From assembly GCF_023715415.1 (NCBI RefSeq), contig NZ_JAMBOB010000005.1, positions 1-64,000 of the forward strand: a DNA stretch of 64,000 bases, read 5' to 3'. This stretch comes from Neobacillus niacini (GTDB taxonomy: Bacteria > Bacillota > Bacilli > Bacillales > Cytobacillaceae). A program made the translations under genes and the position numbers. Below, piece by piece: positions 29,095 through 38,929 of this stretch (positions within the stretch are counted from its first letter, which is position 1; each line of letters starts with the position of its first letter). The notes beneath the pieces were generated by a model. The model saw only the letters and a program-made list of their open reading frames with translations, ran no database searches and was not told where the DNA came from.

Positions 29095-29337
29095 ATGGGT
29101 ATGCCCTTTGAGTTAAATACATTAATTGTAACAAAAGGCAGAGAGAAAAGAGTAGAAGAAAACCTTTTTCAATTAGAAAAAGAAGGCTATAGGCTTTATC
29201 CGATTGATATTCCAATTGATGTTCGGAAAACACTAGAAAGCGATACGAGCGGAACAGCTGTGATTAAAAAAGTAGAATGGCAAAACAGCAGCACGTTGAT
29301 AACATACCAATTAATTTCACTAAATTCCACCAATTAA
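29095..29337 (+). CDS. ytmB: DUF2584 family protein YtmB
   Basis: An 80-aa soluble protein (MPFELNTLIVTKGREKR, YPIDIPIDVRK) matching the YtmB/DUF2584 family of bacilli, function unknown. AAGGAG lies 8 nt before the ATG. It follows ytmA by 39 nt and shares the terminator at 29339. Confidence 0.88.
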   Translation: MGMPFELNTLIVTKGREKRVEENLFQLEKEGYRLYPIDIPIDVRKTLESDTSGTAVIKKVEWQNSSTLITYQLISLNSTN

Positions 29338-29338
29338 T

Positions 29339-29372
29339 AAAAGCCCTTATCGATAAACGATAAGGGCTTTCA
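29339..29372. terminator. Bidirectional terminator ytmB / pckA
   Basis: AAAGCCCTTATCG pairs with CGATAAGGGCTTT across 4 nt. A-rich and T-rich flanks on both sides suit both convergent genes. Confidence 0.9.
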
Positions 29373-29374
29373 CT

Positions 29375-30961
29375 TTAAGAGATGGGACCGCCTTTTTCTT
29401 CTATTTCTGCAGAGACTTTCGTGAATTTCTTAAAGTTTTCACGGAATTTTGCTGCCAATTCTTTCGCTTTCATTTCATATGCCTGTGAGTCTGCCCATGT
29501 TTTGCTTGGCTGCAAGACCTCATCAGGAACACCAGCAATGTGGAGCGGAATATTTAGACCGAAAATATCGTCTCTAACTGTTTCAACTTGGTTTAGTTCC
29601 CCTTCAAGTGCAGCCTGGACCATCGCCCGTGTGTAGGATAACTTCATGCGTCTGCCGACCCCGTATTCTCCACCTGTCCACCCAGTATTCACTAAAAAGA
29701 CATTGGCATTATGCTCAAGAATTTTTTCGCCTAGCATTTCGGCATAACGTGTTGCAGGCAAGGGAAGAAATGGTGCACCAAAGCAGGTTGAGAAGGTTGC
29801 CTCCGGTGCTGTAACGCCACGCTCAGTTCCAGCTAGTTTTGATGTATACCCACTTAAGAAATGATGCATGGCTTGTTCTTTTGTTAACTTTGAGATTGGA
29901 GGTAATACACCAAATGCATCGGCTGTTAAAAAGACAATGGTATTCGGGTGGCCTGCTATGCTTGGCTTCACAATATTATCAATCGCTTCAATCGGATAGG
30001 CCGCCCGTGTATTTTCAGTTAGTGATGCATCGTCATAGTCTGCAATTCTAGTTTCAGAATTAAGCACAACATTTTCAAGTACAGAACCAAAACGGATGGC
30101 ATCGAAGATTTGTGGTTCTTTTTCACGAGATAAATTAATGGTTTTTGCATAGCATCCACCTTCAATATTGAAGACTCCGTTAGACGACCAGCCATGCTCA
30201 TCATCACCAATTAAGCGACGTTTAGGGTCTGCAGATAAAGTGGTCTTACCTGTCCCAGAAAGACCAAAGAACAGAGCAACATCTCCTTCAACACCAATGT
30301 TGGAAGAACAATGCATGGAGAAAATATTATTTTCAGGTAAAAGGTAATTCATAATTGAAAAGATTGACTTTTTCATTTCACCTGCGTATTCTGTTCCGCC
30401 AATTAATATGGTTCGTTTTTCAAAAGAGATGATAATAAAGGTTTCAGAGTTTGTTCCATCTACTAAAGGATTCGCTTTGAAGTTTGGAGCAGAAATCACG
30501 TTAAAACCTGCTTTATGTGTCAGTAATTCTTCATCATTTGGACGAATAAAAAGTTGATGTGCGAATAAATTATGCCATGCGTATTCATTCACAACTTGAA
30601 TCGGCAATTGTGTTTTTTTATCTGCCCCTGCAAACCCTTTAAACACAAATATTTCGTCTTTTTCTTTTAAGTAGTCAAGAACTTTATGATAGAGGTTGTT
30701 AAAGACATCTTCTGAAATGGGCTGGTTTAATTTACCCCAATCGATTTTATCCTTAATTGATTCTTCCATGACAATAAATTTGTCTTGTGGAGATCTTCCT
30801 GTGTATTTACCTGTTGATACACTAATAGCACCAGTAGAGGTTAATTTTCCTTCATTCCTTGATAAAACTTTTTCCACTAATTGCGGTACGGACAATTGAA
30901 TGTGAACATTATTTTCTTCTAACAATTGACTTAATTCATTTGGGACATGTACGGAATTCAT
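29375..30961 (-). CDS. pckA: Phosphoenolpyruvate carboxykinase (ATP) PckA
   Basis: PckA decarboxylates and phosphorylates oxaloacetate to PEP in gluconeogenesis. The 528-aa ATP-type enzyme shows the substrate loop TGRSPQDKF (~53), [14 protein letters not shown] with the metal Lys, the kinase-1a loop [15 protein letters not shown] (~233), metal Asp in LIGDDEHGW and the adenine loop after TENTRAAYP. Upstream, a CcpN-type box overlaps a likely -10. Confidence 0.97.
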   Translation of the reverse strand: MNSVHVPNELSQLLEENNVHIQLSVPQLVEKVLSRNEGKLTSTGAISVSTGKYTGRSPQDKFIVMEESIKDKIDWGKLNQPISEDVFNNLYHKVLDYLKEKDEIFVFKGFAGADKKTQLPIQVVNEYAWHNLFAHQLFIRPNDEELLTHKAGFNVISAPNFKANPLVDGTNSETFIIISFEKRTILIGGTEYAGEMKKSIFSIMNYLLPENNIFSMHCSSNIGVEGDVALFFGLSGTGKTTLSADPKRRLIGDDEHGWSSNGVFNIEGGCYAKTINLSREKEPQIFDAIRFGSVLENVVLNSETRIADYDDASLTENTRAAYPIEAIDNIVKPSIAGHPNTIVFLTADAFGVLPPISKLTKEQAMHHFLSGYTSKLAGTERGVTAPEATFSTCFGAPFLPLPATRYAEMLGEKILEHNANVFLVNTGWTGGEYGVGRRMKLSYTRAMVQAALEGELNQVETVRDDIFGLNIPLHIAGVPDEVLQPSKTWADSQAYEMKAKELAAKFRENFKKFTKVSAEIEEKGGPIS

Positions 30962-31012
30962 CAGAGAAAACCCTTCCTTTATTGTTTTTTAATATTCAAT
31001 ATATTTACGAAT

Positions 31013-31044
31013 AGTATAACACATTCAATTGAATAGTCTATACT
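31013..31044 (-). promoter_or_regulatory. pckA promoter with CcpN-like operator in a 32-bp dyad
   Basis: On the minus strand TGTGTTATACT (31013-31023) fits the published CcpN consensus TRTGHYATAYW fully. It overlaps TATACT, the likely pckA -10, 52 nt before the ATG. The site is half of a larger dyad: AGTATA and TATACT flank, at 4-nt spacing, the perfect palindrome ATTCAATTGAAT. Confidence 0.65.
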
Positions 31045-31130
31045 AATTGGAGAATTTAGGTTGTATTATTAACTATAATTTAGAAATGGGAAAAATTCAT
31101 ATATTTAACCTGAATCTGCTAAAAATTTTA

Positions 31131-31160
31131 TTGACAATGTTCGACATGTTCAAGTATGAT
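31131..31160 (+). promoter_or_regulatory. metK leader promoter (sigma-A type)
   Basis: TTGACA (31131-31136) and TATGAT (31155-31160) are separated by 18 bp, placing the transcription start just upstream of the S-box aptamer. Confidence 0.85.
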
Positions 31161-31177
31161 TTTAATTTGAACGGATA

Positions 31178-31372
31178 CTCTCTTATCCTGAGCTGGTGGA
31201 GGGACAGGCCCTATGAAACCCAGCAACCTGCTTTATGAGAAGAACGACCTTCCAAATAAAATGGTCCTAATCTCAAGTGCGAAGGTGCTAATCTGACGCA
31301 AGGCTTTGACCTTGAACGATAAGAGTGAAAGGCCCGCGAAGCAACCTTTCCTCATGTGGTAAGGTTTTTTGT
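31178..31372 (+). promoter_or_regulatory. SAM (S-box, SAM-I) riboswitch of metK
   Basis: P1 is formed by TCTTATC (31181-31187) and GATAAGA (31318-31324). Between them lie the conserved core blocks 'gagggacaggccctatga', 'cccagcaacc' and 'aaggtgctaa' of the SAM-I aptamer. A terminator hairpin (31342-31363, AACCTT/AAGGTT, then TTTTTTG) follows. SAM binding should stabilise P1 and allow termination, giving feedback on SAM synthetase. Confidence 0.95.
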
Positions 31373-31528
31373 TTTGTATAAGTCCTTTTATTTAAGAGTT
31401 GCTAATAAAAATCTCTTGTTTATTTCATACTAAGGGAATGAGTACCGTATCAATGTCAGTGGTTCATGAAGTATTCCTGTAACCTTCATATGAACCTTGA
31501 TTTATCTCATATTATAGGAGGAAATCAG

Positions 31529-32728
31529 ATGTCAACAAAACGCCGTTTGTTCACTTCTGAATCAGTAACGGAAGGTCATCCAGATAAAATCTGTGACCAA
31601 ATTTCTGATTCGATTTTAGATGCAATTTTAGCAAAGGATGCAAATGCTCGGGTTGCTTGTGAAACTTCTGTTACTACTGGGTTAGTTTTAGTTGCAGGGG
31701 AAATTACTACATCTACTTACGTTGATATCCCAAAAATCGTTCGTGAAACGGTTAAAGGTATCGGTTACGATCGTGCAAAATATGGTTTTGATTCCGAGAC
31801 CTGTGCAGTATTAACTTCAATTGGTGAACAAAGTCCTGACATCGCAATGGGTGTTGATCAGGCACTTGAGGCACGTGAAGGACTAATGTCCGACGAAGAA
31901 ATCGAAGCAATTGGAGCAGGGGACCAAGGTTTAATGTTTGGTTTTGCTTGTAATGAAACGGCTGAGCTTATGCCTCTTCCAATTTCTTTAGCACATAAGC
32001 TTGCTCGTAAGTTAACAGAGGTAAGAAAAGATGGAGTTCTTGAGTACCTTCGTCCTGATGGAAAGACTCAAGTAACAGTTGAGTATGATGAAAATGATAA
32101 GCCTGTTCGTATTGATACAATTGTTATCTCAACTCAACATAATCCTGAGGTAACATTGGAGCAAATCCAACGTAATTTGAAGGAATATGTTATCAATCCA
32201 GTAGTACCTAAAGAATTAATTGATGAGAATACAAAATACTTCATCAACCCAACAGGACGTTTCGTTATTGGCGGACCTCAAGGGGATGCTGGTTTAACAG
32301 GACGTAAAATCATTGTTGATACATATGGCGGATATGCTCGTCATGGCGGAGGTGCTTTCTCCGGTAAGGATCCAACAAAGGTTGACCGTTCTGCAGCCTA
32401 TGCAGCACGTTATGTTGCTAAGAATATTGTAGCAGCAGGACTTGCTGATAAAGTTGAAGTGCAGCTTGCCTATGCAATTGGTGTAGCAAGACCAGTTTCA
32501 ATTGCTGTCGATACATTTGGTACTGGCAAAGTGAGCGAAGATGTATTAGTTGATCTGGTTGGCTCAAACTTTGACCTTCGTCCTGCTGGAATCATTAAAA
32601 TGTTGGACCTTCGCCGCCCAATGTACAAGCAAACAGCTGCATATGGTCATTTTGGCCGTACAGATGTGGACCTTCCTTGGGAGCGTACAGATAAAGCAGA
32701 CACTTTGCTTCAACAAGCGAATCTTTAA
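31529..32728 (+). CDS. metK: S-adenosylmethionine synthetase MetK
   Basis: MetK makes SAM from methionine and ATP. The 399-aa protein carries [14 protein letters not shown], the [10 protein letters not shown] signature (~115) and the P-loop-like [19 protein letters not shown] (~265). The ATG at 31529 is set by AGGAGG at 31517-31522 and the conserved [16 protein letters not shown] start; the longer frame upstream overlaps the leader. It is controlled by the S-box riboswitch. Confidence 0.98.
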   Translation: MSTKRRLFTSESVTEGHPDKICDQISDSILDAILAKDANARVACETSVTTGLVLVAGEITTSTYVDIPKIVRETVKGIGYDRAKYGFDSETCAVLTSIGEQSPDIAMGVDQALEAREGLMSDEEIEAIGAGDQGLMFGFACNETAELMPLPISLAHKLARKLTEVRKDGVLEYLRPDGKTQVTVEYDENDKPVRIDTIVISTQHNPEVTLEQIQRNLKEYVINPVVPKELIDENTKYFINPTGRFVIGGPQGDAGLTGRKIIVDTYGGYARHGGGAFSGKDPTKVDRSAAYAARYVAKNIVAAGLADKVEVQLAYAIGVARPVSIAVDTFGTGKVSEDVLVDLVGSNFDLRPAGIIKMLDLRRPMYKQTAAYGHFGRTDVDLPWERTDKADTLLQQANL

Positions 32729-32740
32729 GAAATAGGTAGT

Positions 32741-32772
32741 GGGAGTTACATTATATATGTAACTCCCTTTGT
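32741..32772 (+). terminator. Terminator of metK
   Basis: GGGAGTTACAT pairs with ATGTAACTCCC and is followed by TTTGTT. Confidence 0.88.
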
Positions 32773-32930
32773 TATATTAACGTCTAAGTTTAGGTCAAAC
32801 TAATTATGTAAAAACTGTAGGTACCTGAATTTTCCTACCTTTCACACTGACATTTTTGTATGAATAGTGGTAGGATAAGAGAGTATGTTTTTTAGATTGG
32901 ATATTTAGATTGGAGTAGGTGACGTACATA

Positions 32931-34823
32931 ATGTGTGGTTTTATTGGTTGTGTACACGACAAGGAACAAAACTATCGTGATGAACAAAAACAACTATTCA
33001 AAAATATGAACGATATTATTACCCATCGTGGTCCTGATGATGATGGCTTTTTTTATGATGATCATATTCAATTTGGTTTCCGCCGTTTAAGTATTATTGA
33101 TATCGAATGCGGACATCAGCCATTAACCTATGAAAATGAGCGTTATTGGATTATTTTTAATGGTGAGGTTTATAACTACGTAGAACTTCGTGAAGAATTG
33201 CTCAAAGAGGGCTTACAGTTTGCTACAAATTCGGATACAGAAGTCATTATTGCTCTTTACAGCCATTTGAAAGAAAAAGCTGTAGAAAAACTTCGCGGTA
33301 TGTTTGCCTTTACCATTTGGGATAAACAAGAACAAACTTTATTCGGTGCTCGGGATCCTTTCGGGATTAAACCATACTTTTATTTTGTAGATGGAGAGAG
33401 AACTTTCTTTGCTTCTGAGAAAAAGAGTATCCTATTAGCCCTTGAAAATGATGTTTTAGACTATGATTCACTTCAATACTATTTGACTTATCAGTTTGTT
33501 CCTGAGCCAAATACGATGTCTAAAGGCATTCATAAGTTAGAGCCAGGACATTATTATACAAAGAAGATTGGCTCTCCCATGGAAATCAAAAGATATTGGA
33601 AAGCTCATTTTAACCCGATTCAAAAATCAGAGCCAGATTTTATTAAAGAAATCCAAGAAGTGTTAATTGATTCAGTAAAAATGCATATGAGAAGTGATGT
33701 TCCAGTTGGTTCTTTCCTTTCAGGCGGAATAGATTCTTCCATAATTGCATCGATTGCGAAACAATTTCACCCAGCTATTAAGACGTTTTCTGTTGGTTTC
33801 GAGCATCAGGGTTTTAGTGAAATCGATGTAGCAAAAGAAACAGCAGAAAAGTTAGGTGTAGAAAATATCAGCTATGTTATAACACCACAGGAATACATGA
33901 ATGAGCTTCCGAAAATCATGTGGCACATGGATGACCCCCTTGCAGACCCTGCGTGTATCCCGCTTTACTTTGTTGCTCGTGAAGCAAGGAAGCATGTAAC
34001 CGTCGTTCTTTCTGGTGAAGGGGCGGATGAGTTGTTTGGCGGCTACAATATTTATCGGGAACCACAGGATTTAGAAATATTTAATAAAATCCCAAGAGCA
34101 GGAAAAGTATTGCTAAAAGGGATTGCGAACATAATGCCAGAGGGAATGAAGGGTAAAAGCTTTATTGAACGTGGTGTAACTCCTATGGAGGAACGCTATA
34201 TTGGCAATGCTAAGATGTTCACTGAAGAAGAAAAAAGAGAATTACTTTCTGTTTATCGTGAAGGCTTACATTTCACCGATATCACAAAAACACTCTATAA
34301 AGAAACAAAAGGTTATGATCCTGTTGACACCATGCAATACATTGATATTCATACATGGATGCGCGGGGATATCCTTTTGAAAGCTGATAAAATGACGATG
34401 GCGCATTCATTAGAGCTTCGTGTTCCGTTTTTGGATAAAGAGGTGTTTGAAGCTGCGTCCAAAATACCAACTAGCTTGAAAACGGCTAATGGTACGACAA
34501 AGTATATCTTGCGAAAAGCTGCGGAAGGAATTGTTCCTGAGCATGTATTAAACCGGAAGAAACTTGGTTTCCCAGTGCCAATTCGTCATTGGCTGAAGAA
34601 TGAAATGAATGAATGGGCAAAAACAATCATTCGTGAAAGCAGCACAGATCATTTAATTAATAAGTCTTATGTTTTAAACCTACTTGACGAACACTGTCAA
34701 GGAAAAGCGGATAACAGCCGTAAAATCTGGACAGTTCTTATTTTTATGATTTGGCATCAAGTATATATAGAAGGCAAGTATTCCTTTTCAGGACAAAAAG
34801 AACTGCAGCCAATGAAACAGTAA
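32931..34823 (+). CDS. asnB: Asparagine synthetase (glutamine-hydrolysing) AsnB
   Basis: AsnB amidates aspartate using glutamine and ATP. The start at 32931 is required so that the nucleophile Cys2 (MCGFIGC) becomes N-terminal; an upstream in-frame start would bury it. The glutaminase domain has ITHRGPDDDG, RLSIID and NGEVYNY. The synthetase domain (~210-530) has the pyrophosphate loop LSGGIDSS and GEGADELFGGY. Length is 630 aa, typical of B. subtilis AsnB. Confidence 0.96.
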   Translation: MCGFIGCVHDKEQNYRDEQKQLFKNMNDIITHRGPDDDGFFYDDHIQFGFRRLSIIDIECGHQPLTYENERYWIIFNGEVYNYVELREELLKEGLQFATNSDTEVIIALYSHLKEKAVEKLRGMFAFTIWDKQEQTLFGARDPFGIKPYFYFVDGERTFFASEKKSILLALENDVLDYDSLQYYLTYQFVPEPNTMSKGIHKLEPGHYYTKKIGSPMEIKRYWKAHFNPIQKSEPDFIKEIQEVLIDSVKMHMRSDVPVGSFLSGGIDSSIIASIAKQFHPAIKTFSVGFEHQGFSEIDVAKETAEKLGVENISYVITPQEYMNELPKIMWHMDDPLADPACIPLYFVAREARKHVTVVLSGEGADELFGGYNIYREPQDLEIFNKIPRAGKVLLKGIANIMPEGMKGKSFIERGVTPMEERYIGNAKMFTEEEKRELLSVYREGLHFTDITKTLYKETKGYDPVDTMQYIDIHTWMRGDILLKADKMTMAHSLELRVPFLDKEVFEAASKIPTSLKTANGTTKYILRKAAEGIVPEHVLNRKKLGFPVPIRHWLKNEMNEWAKTIIRESSTDHLINKSYVLNLLDEHCQGKADNSRKIWTVLIFMIWHQVYIEGKYSFSGQKELQPMKQ

Positions 34824-34828
34824 GATAA

Positions 34829-34862
34829 GAAGCACCCATAAAAAATTTATGGGTGCTTTTCT
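34829..34862 (+). terminator. Terminator of asnB
   Basis: AAGCACCCATAAA pairs with TTTATGGGTGCTT, followed by TTTC. The gene downstream is convergent. Confidence 0.9.
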
Positions 34863-34868
34863 ATCCTC

Positions 34869-35381
34869 TTATTTTTGTAATGACTTATAATACTGGGCCT
34901 TTTCTGCATATTCTGTATAAATCCTGTTCATTTCACTGATGTCATGATCATTCAATTCCCTAATAACTTTTGCGGGTCTGCCAAATGCTAATGTATTAGG
35001 AGGGATTTTTTTTCCTTGTGGCACGAGACTGCCTGCACCTATAAATGCACCTTCACCGATTTCAGCCTGATCTAGAATAATCGAACCCATTCCAATTAAA
35101 GCCTTTTTACGAATAACGCAACTATGGAGAATAACCTGATGACCAATCGTTACTTCATCCTCTAAAATCAATGGATTATTAGGGCTTTGGTGCAATACAG
35201 AATTGTCTTGAATATTAACCTTTTTACCAATGACCGTAGGTGCGACATCTCCTCTGATGACAGAGTTAAACCAAACGCTTGATTCCTCGCCTATTTCAAC
35301 ATCACCTGTAATCGTGGTAAAATCTGCAATGAATGCAGAATCTGCAATTTTTGGGTACTTACCTTTGTAAGGATATATCAT
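34869..35381 (-). CDS. ytoA: Gamma-carbonic anhydrase-like hexapeptide protein YtoA
   Basis: A 170-aa left-handed beta-helix protein of the YrdA/CaiE/gamma-CA family with repeated hexapeptides. Possible metal His residues are in DNSVLHQS, TIGHQV and ILHSC. Whether it has carbonic anhydrase activity is unknown. The ATG at 35381 follows AAAGGAGCG; the longer frame (35417) has no such site. Confidence 0.9.
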   Translation of the reverse strand: MIYPYKGKYPKIADSAFIADFTTITGDVEIGEESSVWFNSVIRGDVAPTVIGKKVNIQDNSVLHQSPNNPLILEDEVTIGHQVILHSCVIRKKALIGMGSIILDQAEIGEGAFIGAGSLVPQGKKIPPNTLAFGRPAKVIRELNDHDISEMNRIYTEYAEKAQYYKSLQK

Positions 35382-35461
35382 CTTAGTCGCTCCTTTTTGA
35401 CTGAAATACATAATCACTTTAATATTAAACTAATTAGAATATTTTTCTAGGGGGAAAAACT

Positions 35462-36265
35462 ATGTGGAAGTGGGAAGCAGAAGGGGAAGCGAAGGCTGTA
35501 ATCGTGATGGTTCATGGTGCCATGGAACATCACAGGCGTTACGGCTGGCTCATTGAAATGTGGCGCGGTTCTGGATTTCATGTTATCATGGGTGATCTTC
35601 CTGGGCAGGGCATGACAACAAGATCCCGCAGGGGCCATATAGATTCTTTTGAAGAGTATCTAAGTGAAGTGAAAGATTGGATTAAAGCAGCCTATCGTTA
35701 TGAATTGCCTGTTTTTTTATTAGGGCATAGTATGGGAGGCTTGATTGCTATTCGTTTATTGCAGGAAGAACAATTAAACTTGGCAGGAGTGATTCTCTCG
35801 TCACCATGCTTGGGTTTAACACATGCTCCACCAAAGATTTTAGATTTGCTTTCACATGCAATAAATATAGTTTTCCCTTCTTTACGAATGAATTCTGGCA
35901 TAAGTGTTGAAATGGCCACCAGAAATCAAAATGTTATTGAGGCAGATGCAGGTGATACACTCTACATTACAAAAGTCTCTGTTCGATGGTACCGTGAATT
36001 GGTTGGGGCGATGAAAGAGGCATTTCTATCTATTGAAGGCACCCAGGATGTGCCCATGCTGGTCATGCAAGCCGGCGATGATAAAATTGTTAATAAAGCT
36101 CCTGTAAAGGAATGGTTCAACCATTCACCGTTATCAGAAAAAAGATTTAAGGAATATCCAAAGCTTTATCATGAAATTTTTAATGAACCAGAACGGGATG
36201 ATATATTTGAATACGCAAAGGATTTTGTCATCAGCCAATTAAAAGCAATCGGTTATATTGTTTAA
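35462..36265 (+). CDS. ytpA: Phospholipase-like alpha/beta hydrolase YtpA
   Basis: A 267-aa monoglyceride/lysophospholipase-type hydrolase. It has VMVHGAMEHHRRYG, the elbow LLGHSMGGLIA (Ser ~90), Asp in MQAGDDKIV and His in YHEIFNE. In B. subtilis ytpA-ytpB form an operon, and YtpA is reported to make the lysophospholipid antibiotic bacilysocin. The same order holds here, with ytpB 19 nt downstream. Confidence 0.88.
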   Translation: MWKWEAEGEAKAVIVMVHGAMEHHRRYGWLIEMWRGSGFHVIMGDLPGQGMTTRSRRGHIDSFEEYLSEVKDWIKAAYRYELPVFLLGHSMGGLIAIRLLQEEQLNLAGVILSSPCLGLTHAPPKILDLLSHAINIVFPSLRMNSGISVEMATRNQNVIEADAGDTLYITKVSVRWYRELVGAMKEAFLSIEGTQDVPMLVMQAGDDKIVNKAPVKEWFNHSPLSEKRFKEYPKLYHEIFNEPERDDIFEYAKDFVISQLKAIGYIV

Positions 36266-36284
36266 GAAAGGAAAGATATTCTCC

Positions 36285-37361
36285 ATGATGCCAATCAGAC
36301 TCATGTCGAAAGTATACCGCAGGATAATTCCAGCTGTTCATCAAGAATTGGGTTATTGGAGGGAACGTGCAGAAAGTATTCCTAACCAGGAACTTAGAAC
36401 GCAGGCTCTAGCCAGTATTGAACATAAAACCTTTCACTGTGAAGGCGGAGGTATTCTCGCTCTAACTGCGAATGATGAATATAAAAAAGCAGTGAAATTT
36501 ATTGTCGCTTATCAAACCATTAGTGATTACTTAGATAATCTTTGTGACCGGAGTACTTCACTTGATCCAAAGGATTTTGCAGCCCTTCACGACTCCATGC
36601 GCGATGCTTTAACACTTGGGAGTGGGCCTGGAAATTATTATCGATTTCGTGAAGATCAGAACGATGGCGGCTATTTAAATGATTTAGCTGAAACCTGCAG
36701 ATCTGTTTTAAATGAAGTAAAACATTATCCATTAATAAAGGGTTACTTGTTGGAGCTCTGCGAATATTACTGCAACTTACAAATACACAAGCATGTAATT
36801 CATGAAGAACGTGTCCCTCGTCTTGAAAAATGGTTTGCAGATCATCAAAGCAACCTGCCAGAGATGGAATGGTATGAGTTTTCAGCTTGCTCAGGCTCCA
36901 CATTAGGTATATTCTGTCTCATTTCGTATGGGATGCGAGAGGACTTTTCTGCAATGGATGCTGAAAATATTCGTAAAGGATATTTTCCTTATATACAGGG
37001 GCTGCATATATTATTAGATTATTTCATCGACCAAGAAGAAGATCGAGAAGGCGGCGACTTGAATTTCTGTTTTTATTATGAAAACCCAGAAACACTTTTT
37101 AAACGGTTAAAACATTTTGTCAGTGAAGCAGATAGACATACGGAATTCCTGCCGCATAAAAAGTTCCACCAGCTGATTAACCGAGGTTTATTAGGGATTT
37201 ATTTATCAGATGGAAAGGTACGTAAACAGAAGAATATCCGAAAATTAGCCAAAGAAATCATTAAGACTGGCGGTATCATTAGCTATTTCTTTTATATTAA
37301 TGGACTAGCCTATCGTTCCGTACAGAAATGGATTCCTTCCTTGTTTACCAGACTTTCATAA
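36285..37361 (+). CDS. ytpB: Tetraprenyl-beta-curcumene synthase YtpB
   Basis: A 358-aa DUF2600 protein, the class IB-type terpene synthase that makes tetraprenyl-beta-curcumene from heptaprenyl diphosphate in B. subtilis (C35 sesquarterpenes). Asp-rich motifs are seen in TISDYLDNLCDRS (~84) and LLDYFIDQEEDREGGD (~245). ATG 36285 (next ATG 36288) has AAAGGAAAG 8 nt upstream; the frame opens earlier at a TTG that overlaps ytpA. Confidence 0.9.
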   Translation: MMPIRLMSKVYRRIIPAVHQELGYWRERAESIPNQELRTQALASIEHKTFHCEGGGILALTANDEYKKAVKFIVAYQTISDYLDNLCDRSTSLDPKDFAALHDSMRDALTLGSGPGNYYRFREDQNDGGYLNDLAETCRSVLNEVKHYPLIKGYLLELCEYYCNLQIHKHVIHEERVPRLEKWFADHQSNLPEMEWYEFSACSGSTLGIFCLISYGMREDFSAMDAENIRKGYFPYIQGLHILLDYFIDQEEDREGGDLNFCFYYENPETLFKRLKHFVSEADRHTEFLPHKKFHQLINRGLLGIYLSDGKVRKQKNIRKLAKEIIKTGGIISYFFYINGLAYRSVQKWIPSLFTRLS

Positions 37362-37368
37362 AAAGAAG

Positions 37369-37402
37369 AAAACCAGGCCAAAGAGCCTGGTTTATCTTTT
37401 TT
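37369..37402 (+). terminator. Terminator of ytpAB
   Basis: AAACCAGGC pairs with GCCTGGTTT and is followed by ATCTTTTTT; it overlaps the 3' end of the convergent ytqB. Confidence 0.85.
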
Positions 37403-37964
37403 CAATTGCAACGATAAAAGGGGGATTATTTTGTTGATTCATAAATCGATATTGAAGGACATGAGCCTTCTTCTGATTGATAGCCTGACAATAAGTCAAT
37501 AAAGCGTCACGCTCAACTGCTCCCTCATCGTGGCCATGGTAAATCACAAGGATAATAATGCCTTCTGGTACCATAATTTCAAGCAATTGTTCAATTGCAG
37601 ATATGGTGGTTTCTGGTTTTGTTACAATCGTTTTATCACTGCCAGGTAAATACCCTAAGTTAAAAATCGCTGCCGTTACCTTGCCATGGTGTTCGTCAGG
37701 GATTAGCTTGTAAAGCTGTTCGTGACCTGCATGGAAAATAGTGACTCGATCAGCTAGACCCTGATTCTCAAGCCTTTCGATACTGGTACGAATGGCTTCC
37801 TCCTGGACATCAAATCCATATACTGTACCGTTTGGGCCAACAAGATCGGCGAGGAAAACTGTATCATGACCATTTCCTAAAGTTGCGTCAACAACTACTG
37901 CGCCGCTAGGAATAGCTATTTCAAGTAATTTCTTCGCAAAAGGAAGGATTCGATCTAGCTTCAT
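37392..37964 (-). CDS. mnmM: tRNA-modifying SAM methyltransferase YtqB (MnmM)
   Basis: A 190-aa class I Rossmann methyltransferase with motif I VVDATLGNGHDTVFLA (~24-39), GFDVQEEAI and a FNLGYLPGSDK motif resembling NPPY. The family was long called rRNA methylase. Recent work on B. subtilis YtqB assigns it as MnmM, the methyltransferase forming mnm5s2U in tRNA wobble positions. It follows ytqA by 2 nt, implying an operon. Confidence 0.88.
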   Translation of the reverse strand: MKLDRILPFAKKLLEIAIPSGAVVVDATLGNGHDTVFLADLVGPNGTVYGFDVQEEAIRTSIERLENQGLADRVTIFHAGHEQLYKLIPDEHHGKVTAAIFNLGYLPGSDKTIVTKPETTISAIEQLLEIMVPEGIIILVIYHGHDEGAVERDALLTYCQAINQKKAHVLQYRFMNQQNNPPFIVAIEKR

Positions 37965-37966
37965 GG

Positions 37967-38929
37967 TTAGTTCCTCACGGTGCTCTTTTGATAATATTTT
38001 CCTTGATAGCTGTCTCTTCTTTTTAACTCGGCATCAATGGAATTAAGTACTTCCCACTTATTGACACTCCACATTGGCCCTACCATTAAATCAATCGGTC
38101 CATCACCGGTAATTCGATGAACAATCATTTCCGGCGGTAATATTTCTAATTGGTCACATACTAAATTGACATAGTCCTCTTGAGAAAGAAATTCGAGCAT
38201 TCCTTTTTCATACTGTTTAACCATTGGTGTTCCTTTTAGTAAGTGAAGCAAATGAATTTTAATTCCTTGAACATCAAGCTTGGCAACTTCCCTTGCCGTT
38301 TCCATCATCATTTCATTCGATTCAAGCGGAAGTCCATTGATAATGTGAGAGCAAATCCGAATTCCATGTTTTCTAAGCTTGTTTACACCTTCAACATAAC
38401 ATTGGAAATCATGAGCACGATTGATTAATAGTGCTGTTCGCTCATGCACCGTTTGCAAGCCAAGTTCAACCCACAGATACGTTCTCTTGTTTAACTCAGC
38501 TAGATATTCAACAACATCGTCTGGGAGACAATCAGGGCGAGTAGCAATCGATAATCCAACAACACCATCCTGTTTGAGAACACTCTCAAACTTTGCACGG
38601 AGAACCTCAACAGGTGCATGGGTATTCGTATAGGCTTGAAAGTAGGCCATGTACTTGCCGTCTTTCCATTTTGTATGCATTTTTTCCTTAATATCAAGAA
38701 ATTGGGATTCTAGGCTCTCCATTCGGTCACCTGCGAAATCTCCAGAACCAGCAGCACTGCAAAAAGTACATCCTCCGTGTGCAACCGTACCATCACGGTT
38801 TGGACAATCGAAGCCGCCATCTAAAGCAACCTTAAAAACTTTATGGCCAAATTGCTGGCGAAGGTGATAATTCCATGTATGATAACGTTTATCGTCAGTA
38901 GCATATGGAAAAGGGTTGGTCTGAGTCAA
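37967..38929 (-). CDS. ytqA: Radical SAM protein YtqA (TIGR01212 / YhcC type)
   Basis: A 320-aa radical SAM enzyme. The cluster motif is a spaced form, CPNRDGTVAHGGCTFC (residues ~42-57), followed by SAAGSGDF and a C-terminal SPASM-free extension with RITGDGP. The operon with the YtqB/MnmM methyltransferase fits a role in tRNA wobble-uridine modification, as proposed for B. subtilis YtqA. The start is TTG, 8 nt after AAGGAGG. Confidence 0.88.
   Translation of the reverse strand: MTQTNPFPYATDDKRYHTWNYHLRQQFGHKVFKVALDGGFDCPNRDGTVAHGGCTFCSAAGSGDFAGDRMESLESQFLDIKEKMHTKWKDGKYMAYFQAYTNTHAPVEVLRAKFESVLKQDGVVGLSIATRPDCLPDDVVEYLAELNKRTYLWVELGLQTVHERTALLINRAHDFQCYVEGVNKLRKHGIRICSHIINGLPLESNEMMMETAREVAKLDVQGIKIHLLHLLKGTPMVKQYEKGMLEFLSQEDYVNLVCDQLEILPPEMIVHRITGDGPIDLMVGPMWSVNKWEVLNSIDAELKRRDSYQGKYYQKSTVRN

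Noticed and set aside
31047..31238. 63-codon ORF upstream of metK
   Set aside because: It runs through the metK promoter and the S-box aptamer core.
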